Source: Candidatus Dormiibacterota bacterium (lineage in GTDB: Bacteria; Chloroflexota; Dormibacteria; Aeolococcales; Bog-877). Taken from it: a DNA stretch of 62,331 bases. Positions 38,436 to 45,965 of the stretch are shown here, piece by piece. The notes under the pieces are model-generated. The model was not told the origin of the DNA, made no database searches, and saw nothing but the letters and a program-made list of their open reading frames with translations. Each line of letters opens with the position of its first letter. Within the stretch, counting starts at the first letter, position 1. The stretch spans positions 1 to 62,331 of the forward strand of contig DAHVDN010000013.1 in assembly GCA_027313505.1 (NCBI GenBank). Direction: 5' to 3'. Made by a program: the position numbers and the translations under genes.

Positions 38436-39119
38436 GTGGAAGACGCCCAAGCCTTACGAGAAGATCTCGACACTATCACCATGAGCGGAGTAGGCACGGC
38501 GAGCGTGCCCCCTGACCGGGTGGAGATTTGGCTGGAGGTCGTCGGTGAGGACCGCGATCGGGGCAAGGCTTATGAGAAAGCCGCGCGCCGCTCCAAGCGC
38601 TTGGCCGGGCTGCTGGACGAGCTCGAGGTCCCGGAGCGGCGCCGGATCACGACCGGAGTCCAGGTGAAACGGCGGTATGACGAGCCCGGCCAGCCGCCCG
38701 GCTACCGTGCCCAAGGGGCAGTCCGGGTCCGGCTGGACGCTGACGGGCCCCTGAGCAGCCTGATCAGTCGAGCGGTCGACGAGGCCGAAGCGAATGTGGG
38801 CGGTCCCTACTGGTCGGTGAGCGCCCGCAACCCTGAGCACCTGGAGGTGGTGCGCCGTGCCGCAATGGACGCTCGGCAACGAGCCGAGATCTGTGCGGAC
38901 TCTCTGGGTCTGACGCTGGGACGACCAATCCGGGTCCAGGAAGAGGATTGGGGCCGGCCCCGGCATCAGATGAGGACGGTCATGACCGGCGCGCTGCAGC
39001 CGTTTCGGGCGGCCGCTGGCCCCAGCGAGGTCCAGGTCGAATCTGGCAGCGTCCTTCTGGAAGCGCGCGTGATCGTGACCTTCGCCCTGGCTCAGGGGCC
39101 GCAATCGAGGCCGAATTGA
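38436..39119 (+). CDS. SIMPL-domain (DUF541) protein, copy 1
   Basis: A 227-aa protein matching the SIMPL domain (YggE/BP26 family) from about residue 20: GVGTASVPPDRVEIWLEVVG, an AYEKAARRSKRL helix and a C-terminal EVQVESGSVLLEARVIVTF strand region. Unlike YggE there is no signal peptide, so it is probably cytoplasmic. GTG at 38436 follows AGGGGGAG, and the same site and start are kept in copy 2. It is convergent with the partial tRNA-Sec. Conservation of reading frame in both copies shows that both are or were under selection. Confidence 0.8.
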   Translation: MEDAQALREDLDTITMSGVGTASVPPDRVEIWLEVVGEDRDRGKAYEKAARRSKRLAGLLDELEVPERRRITTGVQVKRRYDEPGQPPGYRAQGAVRVRLDADGPLSSLISRAVDEAEANVGGPYWSVSARNPEHLEVVRRAAMDARQRAEICADSLGLTLGRPIRVQEEDWGRPRHQMRTVMTGALQPFRAAAGPSEVQVESGSVLLEARVIVTFALAQGPQSRPN

Positions 39120-39430
39120 GACAAAGTGCCGAGCGATCTCACTGACAAGGTCTTCCGCATCGTCCTACCAGTTCGACCGCACCCCACCCGCCCGAATCCA
39201 ATAGGACCTGCGGGCTCTCGCCCGGCTGGGGTCGACAACCTCACCCGACATTGCGTGTGCGAGTGCCGGCGACCCCGAAGCGATCGGATCGCCCTTGTCA
39301 ACCGAGCGGTGAACACTCCGGACAGTCGGGGCTGGGCGACTCTGGCCCATGGCCGTTGGATTGCCTCCCTCAGCGACCGCCCGTGACCTCCGGGAGAAGG
39401 CGGGGCACGCTCTGGCGGCACCGGCTCCCG

Positions 39431-39451
39431 TTGCCGTCAGCGTTGCCATCA
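39431..39451. repeat. Tandem TTGCCGTCA-type motif, outside left end of island
   Basis: TTGCCGTCA then GCG then TTGCCATCA, a 12-bp period, 61 bp from the partial tRNA. It is the counterpart of the motif at 45884-45904 within the long repeat. Confidence 0.5.
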
Positions 39452-39511
39452 AGGCCCGCTCTCCGCGCAGCAGAGAGAGCTCCTAGTGCCGACGGAGCAG
39501 GCTAATTGAAT

Positions 39512-39576
39512 TGGCGGGAGGCGAGGGGAACGATCCCTCCGGGGACGCGATTACGCGCCCCCCATCGATTTTGAAG
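39512..39576 (-). pseudogene. Partial tRNA-Sec (3' part, V arm to CCA), attachment-site copy
   Basis: Matches the 3' 64 bases of the tRNA-Sec at 45966-46061, from the anticodon loop through the variable arm, T arm, acceptor strand and CCA. Similarity stops abruptly at 39576, at the anticodon loop. The variable arm differs by a small indel that still folds (9 bp with a 4-base loop instead of 8 bp with 5), so this is the displaced end of a real tRNA gene rather than decay. Confidence 0.85.
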
Positions 39577-39681
39577 CTCCCTAAAGGCTGTCCGCCGACG
39601 TGCGCAGGCGTGCGCCACGAAGTCGGTTTCCGGGCCCTGAGTACGTCAAGGTCCGCCGTGGTTCGCCTACGTCCGGCGCCG

Positions 39682-39702
39682 TTGCCGTCAGCGTTGCCGT
39701 CA
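39682..39702. repeat. Tandem TTGCCGTCA motif inside left end of island
   Basis: Two exact TTGCCGTCA units with a GCG spacer, 105 bp inside the left attachment copy. Possible integrase arm-binding sites. Confidence 0.5.
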
Positions 39703-39722
39703 CCATGATCTGGACGGGGCTC

Positions 39723-40925
39723 TCATTCACAGGCGGCTTCAATTAGTGCCACGGCCCTGCGTGCGGCGGCGCCCGGCGCGTCCGGCTCGGCCATTGCTGC
39801 AGCACCGTTTCGTACCGATGGGTCCTGAAGCAGGCTCGTGATTACGGCCGCCAGGTGGGCTGGGGTGTAGTCCGACGGCTGTACCTGGACCCCGCACGAG
39901 TGGGCTACAACCGCTCTGGCCACGTTTCCGGTGTCGAGTCCGTGGGGCAGGACCCCGACTGGAATGCCAGCGGCCAAGGCCTTGGTCGTGAGGCCCCACC
40001 CTCCGGCACAGACCACCGCCTTGACGTAAGGCAGCAGCTGCAAGTGGGACAGATGCCCGCCCAGCGTGACATTCGCAGGTAGGTCGGGTACTGCAGAAGG
40101 GCCCGCTCCTGAGATGACCATGTCGACTTGGATCGACCCCGCTGCCTCGGCGAGGGCTGCAAAGGGGAAGTTGAGCTGGCCAGAGGATGACGCAGCAAGT
40201 ACCAGCGGGCGGGCGGAGAGACGTTCGTAGATCCCCGGTGGGATGCTCCGCGGAGGATCCCATGGCGTTGACCCGATGGCAACACTGCCCGGTGGCATGC
40301 GCTCAGGAGGCAGCGCCAGGGGCCCGAGGATAAGACTCAGACGCGAAGAGACCGCGTAGGCCCAGGCTTCCGCTGCGGGCCGGAGCTCCGGGCCAATGCC
40401 GAGCTCGGTCCTCAGCTCTGCCCACCACGCCTGGTATTCCGCCGCGATATCACCTTGGCGGCCCAACTGGGCCCATGACATCTCGAAGAGGCCGTCCATC
40501 AGCTCGTCCCCCGAGAAGCAGTGATGCACGTAGCTGACCCACGGGGTGCCCGCTTCCCTCGCTGCCGGACCCGCCCCGTAGCGGAATGGGTCGGCCAGAA
40601 CGACGTCGAAGTCGCCACTGGCAAGCAGCGGCCGCAAGGCCGCAAACGACGCTCGGGCGACCTGGGCGCGCGAGCGGAGAGCGTCGTCGAAGCCGGTCGG
40701 CCTTTCCCTGGAGGCGGGCCTGACGAGCGCGAAATCGTCGGGTAGCGACGGCAGCACCATAGAGGCAGCGATGGCCCGCACCGAGGGCGGCCCCGAGACC
40801 ACCACCGTGTGGCCGGCCCGCCCCAATGCCTCCACAACGGGGACGATCGGATACCACGTTCCGGCGTTGTGATCCGGTGCCCAGAGAACTCGCATTCGTC
40901 TGGTAGCCAGGTTAGCGGTCGGCAT
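39723..40925 (-). CDS. UGT/MGT-type glycosyltransferase
   Basis: GT-B fold glycosyltransferase of about 400 aa. The N-terminal half begins RVLWAPDHNAGTWYPIVPVV, typical of macrolide and erythromycin-type glycosyltransferases. The C-terminal half has the nucleotide-sugar region (VKAVVCAGGWGLTTKALAAG, then PHGLDTGNVARAV). The acceptor is unknown. The start may be the ATG at 40925 or 40895; a much longer upstream frame is not family-like. It is island cargo; such enzymes can detoxify antibiotics or modify surface compounds. Confidence 0.8.
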   Translation of the reverse strand: MPTANLATRRMRVLWAPDHNAGTWYPIVPVVEALGRAGHTVVVSGPPSVRAIAASMVLPSLPDDFALVRPASRERPTGFDDALRSRAQVARASFAALRPLLASGDFDVVLADPFRYGAGPAAREAGTPWVSYVHHCFSGDELMDGLFEMSWAQLGRQGDIAAEYQAWWAELRTELGIGPELRPAAEAWAYAVSSRLSLILGPLALPPERMPPGSVAIGSTPWDPPRSIPPGIYERLSARPLVLAASSSGQLNFPFAALAEAAGSIQVDMVISGAGPSAVPDLPANVTLGGHLSHLQLLPYVKAVVCAGGWGLTTKALAAGIPVGVLPHGLDTGNVARAVVAHSCGVQVQPSDYTPAHLAAVITSLLQDPSVRNGAAAMAEPDAPGAAARRAVALIEAACE

Positions 40926-41133
40926 GTGAGGCCATCCCAGAATCCACTCGTGATCACCCTCACTGACTTTCTGCCCTCGGGGACCCATCCAGTAGTGGCT
41001 GCCAAATGGTCGGCGGCACGGCGGGCCGCGGTACTGGAGGTGGTTCCCTTTGCCGTCTACCCTCTGCCCTCCCGCCAAGATCCCTAGCTGTCTGCAGGGG
41101 ATCCGGTGCGCGTACGCTCCTCCGCGAAAGAGT

Positions 41134-41970
41134 TCAGTCAGTGAGCCCATCCGGAGGACGACGACCAACTCGAAACCGTTCCCGAGTCGGCACATGGAGG
41201 AGCAGTCGCTCGGCTACGATCGCGCCAGCGGCTTGTGGGGAATAGCCGACCGGCGGTTGGGGAACAAGCGGATCGAGGTCATGCAGAAAGACTCGGTCAC
41301 CGAGCTTCGCCTCCAGATTCTGGAGGAAGTCCTCGCGCGCGACCCCGGGGAGATAGTGCGCTGAGATCAGGCGTCCGACCCGTGCTACGTCGAGGGGAAG
41401 GCGCGTCAGCCCGAGCCAAATGTCGAAGAGGTCGCGGCCCTTGCGCCGCTGAAACAGGGCGCGCGTCTTCGAGGCCAGCAGTTCCTCATCCGAGTAGGTA
41501 AGGACGGCCCCCGTGCCGGAACGCCCCGGCGACATCACGCGGAGGGGCACGGTCCGCAGAATCTCTTTGGCTTCGGTCTCGCGCTGATTTATCTCAACTT
41601 TGATGCGGAACGGCCTACCTCCATGCGCGGTCGGAGCGTGGAAGTAGAACCGGAAGCTCCGATCTCTGGCCTCGTAGGAGGTCCGCTCCAATCCAAGCCG
41701 AGCCCCAGCCTGTCGTAGAGCATCTATCTGCTCGCCGATCGGCCCGAGCGATTGACGGCAGTAGTCGAGGTCTTCCGAATAGCGCTCCGGTTGCGGTAAC
41801 ACGAGCTTGTGGAGGGCCGTCCCGCCGCGAAGCGCCCAATCCTTGCCTAGCTCAGGGTCGTTCGCGATTTCCACCATGAGTGAGGCGAGGATCAGATCCT
41901 GCTCTACCTGACGCATAGTGGGCCAGCGCACCAGGCGCTGCCACTGAGTCAGATAAACGTCGGGGATCAT
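41134..41970 (-). CDS. AbiEii-type nucleotidyltransferase toxin
   Basis: A 278-aa protein of the AbiEii/AbiGii toxin family. Motif I is LRGGTALHK with RYSEDLDY downstream (the G-S/G...DxD-type nucleotidyltransferase core), and a later KTRALFQRRKGRDLFDIWLGL helix is typical. AbiEii toxins modify RNA and cause growth arrest during phage attack. The start immediately follows the antitoxin gene stop. Confidence 0.87.
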   Translation of the reverse strand: MIPDVYLTQWQRLVRWPTMRQVEQDLILASLMVEIANDPELGKDWALRGGTALHKLVLPQPERYSEDLDYCRQSLGPIGEQIDALRQAGARLGLERTSYEARDRSFRFYFHAPTAHGGRPFRIKVEINQRETEAKEILRTVPLRVMSPGRSGTGAVLTYSDEELLASKTRALFQRRKGRDLFDIWLGLTRLPLDVARVGRLISAHYLPGVAREDFLQNLEAKLGDRVFLHDLDPLVPQPPVGYSPQAAGAIVAERLLLHVPTRERFRVGRRPPDGLTD

Positions 41971-42750
41971 CTACGCGTCCGGTTCCACAACTGCGTTCAC
42001 CCTCAGATGCCAAGTCCTGTCTGTGGTCAGGATCGGCGTCCGACTCCCAGGCTGGAGCAGGACGGTGCGGGCGCCGCGAACCAACTCGGCGAGTGGGACA
42101 AGATCCACCTGGCCATGAAACGTCTCCGCCAGCCACCCGAGACGCTGAGCCACAGGGACGGGCTGCTGCGCCGCGATCCGAGCCACAGCCGCGCCATCCA
42201 ATGGCCCAAGCTCTCGCAAGACCGTGGCGACGTTGCTCCAATACCCAGCCCGCTCCGGGAAGGTCGAGAGGTCAACGGCCAGGGTCTCAGGGGCTGCGAC
42301 TGTGACGTAGCCGGTGTGAACCGCCCTCCGCACGGTCGGCACATGTCCGACGAGGCGGCTTGTGACAAAGCGCAGGTGGACCCGCCCGCAGTCGCGGTCC
42401 CGAAGCTGTCGGTCGACCATCACCTGGAACGCCTGGGGTGCCTGGTGAGCTGCGCCATGCATCTCGGCGGCACTCAGCATCCCGACGTAATAGTCGCGAT
42501 GGAGGTGCTGCATCATGCCATCAATGAACCACTCGCCAGGAACCACGCCCCAAGACCGAAAGTCCGGCGGCACGACCACGTAAAAGCCTTCGGCGGGAGA
42601 GAAGACGCGTCCGGCGCGCCTCAGACGCGACAGCCCAAGGTGCACCGCACCTAGTCCGCGCTGCGTACGAACGGCAGCTTCTTGGGTGGTGAACCATGGT
42701 TGGCCGTCTGCCAGCAGGGCGTCTGGGAGATCGGCGATGCGCAGTACCAT
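41971..42750 (-). CDS. AbiEi-type antitoxin / autoregulator
   Basis: A 259-aa partner of AbiEii. It has an N-terminal winged-helix DNA-binding domain (FTTQEAAVRTQRGLGAVHLG and LRRAGRVFSPAEGFYVV) and a larger AbiEi C-terminal domain (LHRDYYVGMLSAAEMHGAAHQ). AbiEi proteins repress their own promoter and neutralise the toxin without direct binding (type IV). Its upstream region carries repeated ATGCGCAT-like sites. Confidence 0.85.
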   Translation of the reverse strand: MVLRIADLPDALLADGQPWFTTQEAAVRTQRGLGAVHLGLSRLRRAGRVFSPAEGFYVVVPPDFRSWGVVPGEWFIDGMMQHLHRDYYVGMLSAAEMHGAAHQAPQAFQVMVDRQLRDRDCGRVHLRFVTSRLVGHVPTVRRAVHTGYVTVAAPETLAVDLSTFPERAGYWSNVATVLRELGPLDGAAVARIAAQQPVPVAQRLGWLAETFHGQVDLVPLAELVRGARTVLLQPGSRTPILTTDRTWHLRVNAVVEPDA

Positions 42751-42785
42751 ATGCGCATCCTATCAATAAACGACATAATACGCAT
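42751..42785 (-). promoter_or_regulatory. Candidate AbiEi operator/promoter
   Basis: ATGCGCAT (42751-42758) and ATACGCAT (42778-42785) flank an AT-rich stretch immediately upstream of the abiEi start. This is the most AT-rich spot in the neighbourhood. Autoregulation through paired repeats is known for AbiE systems. Confidence 0.45.
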
Positions 42786-43172
42786 ACGAGGGCCCACAAT
42801 TGCCCCGCTCAACGTTGAGGTGCCGCCGGCTCACTTAGGGTCTTGCGGGGCTGCCGGTAAAAGTGCTCGCCGCTGGCCGCCACGAGCTACGTGCCCAGGG
42901 TCTGCGACTCAGGACCAGCGCCAAGGCCGCCAGACGTTCCGCCGTTGCCTACCGAGCGGGGGTAGCGATAGGCCTGTCGCGGGACGCCACCAAGGCGTAC
43001 CAAGACCGGCCCATCGCGACTGCTGCCAGGGACGGAGGGGACCGACGCGACAGTAAGGCGGGCCGTGGCCGACACGGCAGCCCAGCGTCGCGTAGACACC
43101 CCGGGGAGCGGGCGGAATCGCGCAGCTTTTCGCCTTGAGCATTGCAGATGCGGGCCACCGGCGAGCCCCCCG

Positions 43173-43206
43173 TGACCCCACGAGTGCCTGTAACACCGTG
43201 GGGTCA
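43173..43206. repeat. Perfect 10-bp inverted repeat, 14-base loop
   Basis: TGACCCCACG and CGTGGGGTCA. It lies 278 bp upstream of the integrase start. Could be an operator or an accessory-protein site. Confidence 0.5.
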
Positions 43207-43483
43207 AAATACATGCCCGCGATCTGGGCTCATCTCGGCCGACGCTTGCCATGGTCACCTGGTCCCCAGGCAACGTCCAGGCGCCTGTCATCGGCCAACG
43301 GCCAAATAGCCTTGTCTCGGCGGACGTCTCTGGGGATGGTGCAGTTTGAGGTTCAACCGGGGGCGCTGCCAAATCACGCGGTGCTGAGGGCAGTGGTCGT
43401 CCTCTGGTCCGTCGCGGTACCAGTCCCCGACTTCTCTCCGTGGTTGGTGGCAGTCCCCACCAGCGTCGGAGGGGGGTAGCTCG

Positions 43484-44605
43484 GTGGGAAGGCGGAGCAA
43501 CGGAGAGGGAACTATTTACCACCGAGCGGACGGTCGCTGGGAAGCCGCTCTTGTTGTCGATGGCGTCCGTCATCGGTTTTACGGCAAGACGCGCGGTGCC
43601 GTGGTCGCCCGCCTCCGCGTGGCTCTCCAGGCTCGTGACTCCGGGTTGCCGGCTGCCCGTCAGAGTGAGACCGTGGGGCAGTTCTTGACCGCCTGGATAC
43701 CGACCGTCCGGTCGCAGATCAGGACCGGCAGTTGGCGCCGCTACGAGGAGTACGTGCGCCTGCACCTGGCTCCGGAGTTGGGTGCAGTGCAGCTGTCCAA
43801 GCTGGGGCCCGATCACGTCCAGCGGTTGCAGGACAGTCTGCTTGCCAAGGGGCTGAGTCTGACTTCAGTTCACCAGGCCCACTCGGTGCTCCACCGAGCG
43901 CTGGCTGATGCCATGCGCTGGGGTCGCCTCTCCCGGAACGTGGCTGAACTGGTTCGGCCTCCTCGAATGAGTCCATCTCACATGACAACCCTTGGCCCGG
44001 AGGAGGTTCTTACATTCCTCGACGCGGCGCGGGGGCATCGGCTCGAAGCCCTCTTCGTGGTGGCGGTGAGCACAGGAATGAGACTCGGGGAGGTGCTCGG
44101 GCTGCGGCGGAACGCTGTCGATTTCGACCGCAGGAATCTGCGCGTGGTGGCGACCCTGGTCCCCAAGCCTGGAGGCGGATGGACTCTGAGCGAGCCCAAG
44201 ACGGCAAGGGGAAGGCGCCAGATCGCTCTGACTATGAGGGCGATAGAGGCCCTGCGGCAGCGGCGCATCTCGCAGGAGGGGGAGCGCGAAGCGGTGGGTG
44301 CTGAGTGGACCGATGACGACTTCGTGTTCACCGGCCCTACGGGGCAGCCCCTCTCGGGGGAGCACGTTCTTCGTCGCGAGTTCTGGCCCCTGCTGACCCA
44401 GGCTGGGCTGCAACAGATCCGCTTTCATGACTTGCGACATACCGCGGCTACCCTTCTGCTGAGGGAAGGAGTCCATCCCAAGGTGGTCTCTGAGATGCTC
44501 GGACACTCCACGATCGCGATGACCCTGGACCGCTACTCCCACGTCACCCCAGACATGCAGCAAGCCGCGGTGCAGCGGATGGACGCGGTGATCGGAAGGT
44601 CTTGA
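43484..44605 (+). CDS. int: Tyrosine recombinase (phage-type integrase)
   Basis: A 373-aa site-specific recombinase. Residues ~1-60 are an arm-binding-like domain (GRRSNGEGTIYHRADGRWEA), ~65-150 the SAM-like core-binding domain, and ~165-370 the catalytic domain. The catalytic set is present: Arg in STGMRLGEVLGL, His-x-x-Arg in HDLRHTAATLLL, His in LGHSTIAMTL, and the nucleophile Tyr in LDRYSH. It is intact. GTG start with GGAGGGGGG upstream. It points toward the complete selC copy and probably mediated the island insertion. Confidence 0.93.
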   Translation: MGRRSNGEGTIYHRADGRWEAALVVDGVRHRFYGKTRGAVVARLRVALQARDSGLPAARQSETVGQFLTAWIPTVRSQIRTGSWRRYEEYVRLHLAPELGAVQLSKLGPDHVQRLQDSLLAKGLSLTSVHQAHSVLHRALADAMRWGRLSRNVAELVRPPRMSPSHMTTLGPEEVLTFLDAARGHRLEALFVVAVSTGMRLGEVLGLRRNAVDFDRRNLRVVATLVPKPGGGWTLSEPKTARGRRQIALTMRAIEALRQRRISQEGEREAVGAEWTDDDFVFTGPTGQPLSGEHVLRREFWPLLTQAGLQQIRFHDLRHTAATLLLREGVHPKVVSEMLGHSTIAMTLDRYSHVTPDMQQAAVQRMDAVIGRS

Positions 44606-44936
44606 CGATGACGCCGGGCCTGCTTGAGACGGCCGGTCTACTAATAGGAGCGTTAGTAGACCGACCTGATCATGCGGGCCGGCCTGCCATCCACCTTCGG
44701 CAAGGTTTGCCGGCGTGTCGGCTTACCCAGGCTCGTCTTAGTAACCAGCTCTCGCTGCTGTCGTCGCCACCCGGCGGCGCCCATGGTTCGAGATCGTGCG
44801 GCTGGTTCGCAGCCAGAGGTCGAGGATGTCGAGTCGCCCTCGCCCCCCGCTTGCGCGCTGGGGTCCCTGGGGAGAAGATTCGTCGAGTGGAGGCGGATCA
44901 CATCCGGTTAGCCCAGGATTGACCAGGGGGAGTGCA
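44606..44936. other. 331-bp gap between integrase and SIMPL copy 2
   Basis: No gene. It holds an 11-bp inverted repeat just after the integrase, and from about 44791 the start of long-repeat copy 2. Confidence 0.5.
44634..44663. repeat. Perfect 11-bp inverted repeat after the integrase gene
   Basis: CGGTCTACTAA and TTAGTAGACCG with an 8-base loop, 28 bp after the integrase stop. There is no T-run. It could terminate int transcription or bind a recombination protein. Confidence 0.5.
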
Positions 44937-45623
44937 GTGGAAGACGCCCAATCGTTCCGGGCAGGCCTCGACACGATCACCATGAACGGAGTAGGCACGG
45001 CCAGCGTGCCTCCTGACCGGGTGGAGATCCGGTTGCAGGTTGTTGGTGAGGACCGCGACAAGGGCAGAGCCTATGAGAAGGCCGCCCGACACTCCAAGCG
45101 CTTGGTCGGGCTCCTCGACGAGCTTGAGATCCCGGAGACGCGCCGAATCACGACGGGGGTCCAGGTAGACCGACGGTATGACGAGCGCGGCCAGTCGGTC
45201 GGCCACCGCGCCCAGGCTACAGTCCAGGTCCGCCTCGACGCGGACGGGCCTCTGAGCAGCCTGATCAGTCGAGCGGTCGACGAGGCCGAAGCCAACGTCG
45301 GCGGTCCCTACTGGTCGGTCAGCGGCCGCAATCCTCAGCACCTGGAGGTCGTGCGGCGTGCCGCAACAGACGCTCGACAACGGGCTGAGGTCTGTGCGGA
45401 CTCTCTGGGACTGGCGCTGGGGCGACCAATCCGGATCCAGGAAGAGGGCGGCAACCGGCCCCGGCATCAGGTCAAGATGGCCATGATGGCAGGGGCGCTG
45501 CAGCCGATGGGAGCGGCCGCTGGCCCAAGCCAGGTCGACGTCGAGTCTGGCAGCGTCCTGCTAGAAGCGCGCGTGATCGTGACATTCGCCCTGGCTCCGG
45601 GGCCGCGAGCAAGGTCGGATTGA
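44937..45623 (+). CDS. SIMPL-domain (DUF541) protein, copy 2
   Basis: A 228-aa homologue of the protein at 38436-39119, about 80% identical by eye along the whole length, with the same GTG start and AGGGGGAG site. Differences are scattered and mostly conservative (for example Arg/Lys and Glu/Asp swaps), which points to selection on both. No signal peptide. It lies inside the island between the integrase and tRNA-Sec, convergent with the tRNA. Confidence 0.8.
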   Translation: MEDAQSFRAGLDTITMNGVGTASVPPDRVEIRLQVVGEDRDKGRAYEKAARHSKRLVGLLDELEIPETRRITTGVQVDRRYDERGQSVGHRAQATVQVRLDADGPLSSLISRAVDEAEANVGGPYWSVSGRNPQHLEVVRRAATDARQRAEVCADSLGLALGRPIRIQEEGGNRPRHQVKMAMMAGALQPMGAAAGPSQVDVESGSVLLEARVIVTFALAPGPRARSD

Positions 45624-45838
45624 GGCAAACGGCCGAGCCATCTCACTGACCGGGACTTTCACATCGTCCGGCTCGCTCCTGGCTCGGGTCGGAGAACATG
45701 ATCCGGCCTTGGAGGTGGGCGTCCAGGCAGACCACCAAGCAATCGGACCGCCCGTGCCAACCGACGTGTGAACCTTCGGGATAGTGGGTGCTGGTTGGCC
45801 AGGGCGGTTGGATGGGCTTCCTCAGCGACTGCCCGTGA

Positions 45839-45871
45839 CCACCAGGAGAAGGCGGGGCTTGCTCCTGGTGG
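45839..45871. terminator. Hairpin between SIMPL copy 2 and tRNA-Sec
   Basis: Perfect 10-bp arms CCACCAGGAG / CTCCTGGTGG with a 13-base loop. In copy 1 the loop begins with the same ten bases but the arms have mismatches. It may terminate the convergent transcripts. Confidence 0.4.
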
Positions 45872-45883
45872 CACCGACTCCCG

Positions 45884-45904
45884 CTGCCGTCAGCGTTGCC
45901 GTCA
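45884..45904. repeat. Tandem TTGCCGTCA-type motif inside right end of island
   Basis: CTGCCGTCA, GCG, TTGCCGTCA, 61 bp from the tRNA 3' end. It matches the motifs at 39431 and 39682. Confidence 0.5.
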
Positions 45905-45965
45905 AACCTCGCTCCGCGAGCAGGCGAAGACCGCGCTGGTGGCGCCGAATAAGGCAATTTTGAAT

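Larger units (their letters stand above)
38290..39576. repeat. Long diverged direct repeat, copy 1 (SIMPL gene plus selC 3' part)
   Basis: Aligns with 44791-46029, the leading part at a constant offset of about 6501 bp. It includes the SIMPL gene, its downstream region and the partial tRNA-Sec. The encoded proteins are roughly 80% identical by eye while the tRNA part is almost identical, so this is not a fresh duplication. Confidence 0.85.
42751..43483. other. 733-bp island region with no clear gene
   Basis: Between the divergent AbiE operon and the integrase. Open frames on both strands are low-complexity shadows. I see no excisionase gene. It contains the abiE control region and the inverted repeat at 43173-43206. 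Confidence 0.45.

Noticed and set aside
42887-43816. 309-codon minus-strand frame overlapping the integrase start
   Set aside because: It runs through the integrase N-terminus in antisense and has low-complexity composition.
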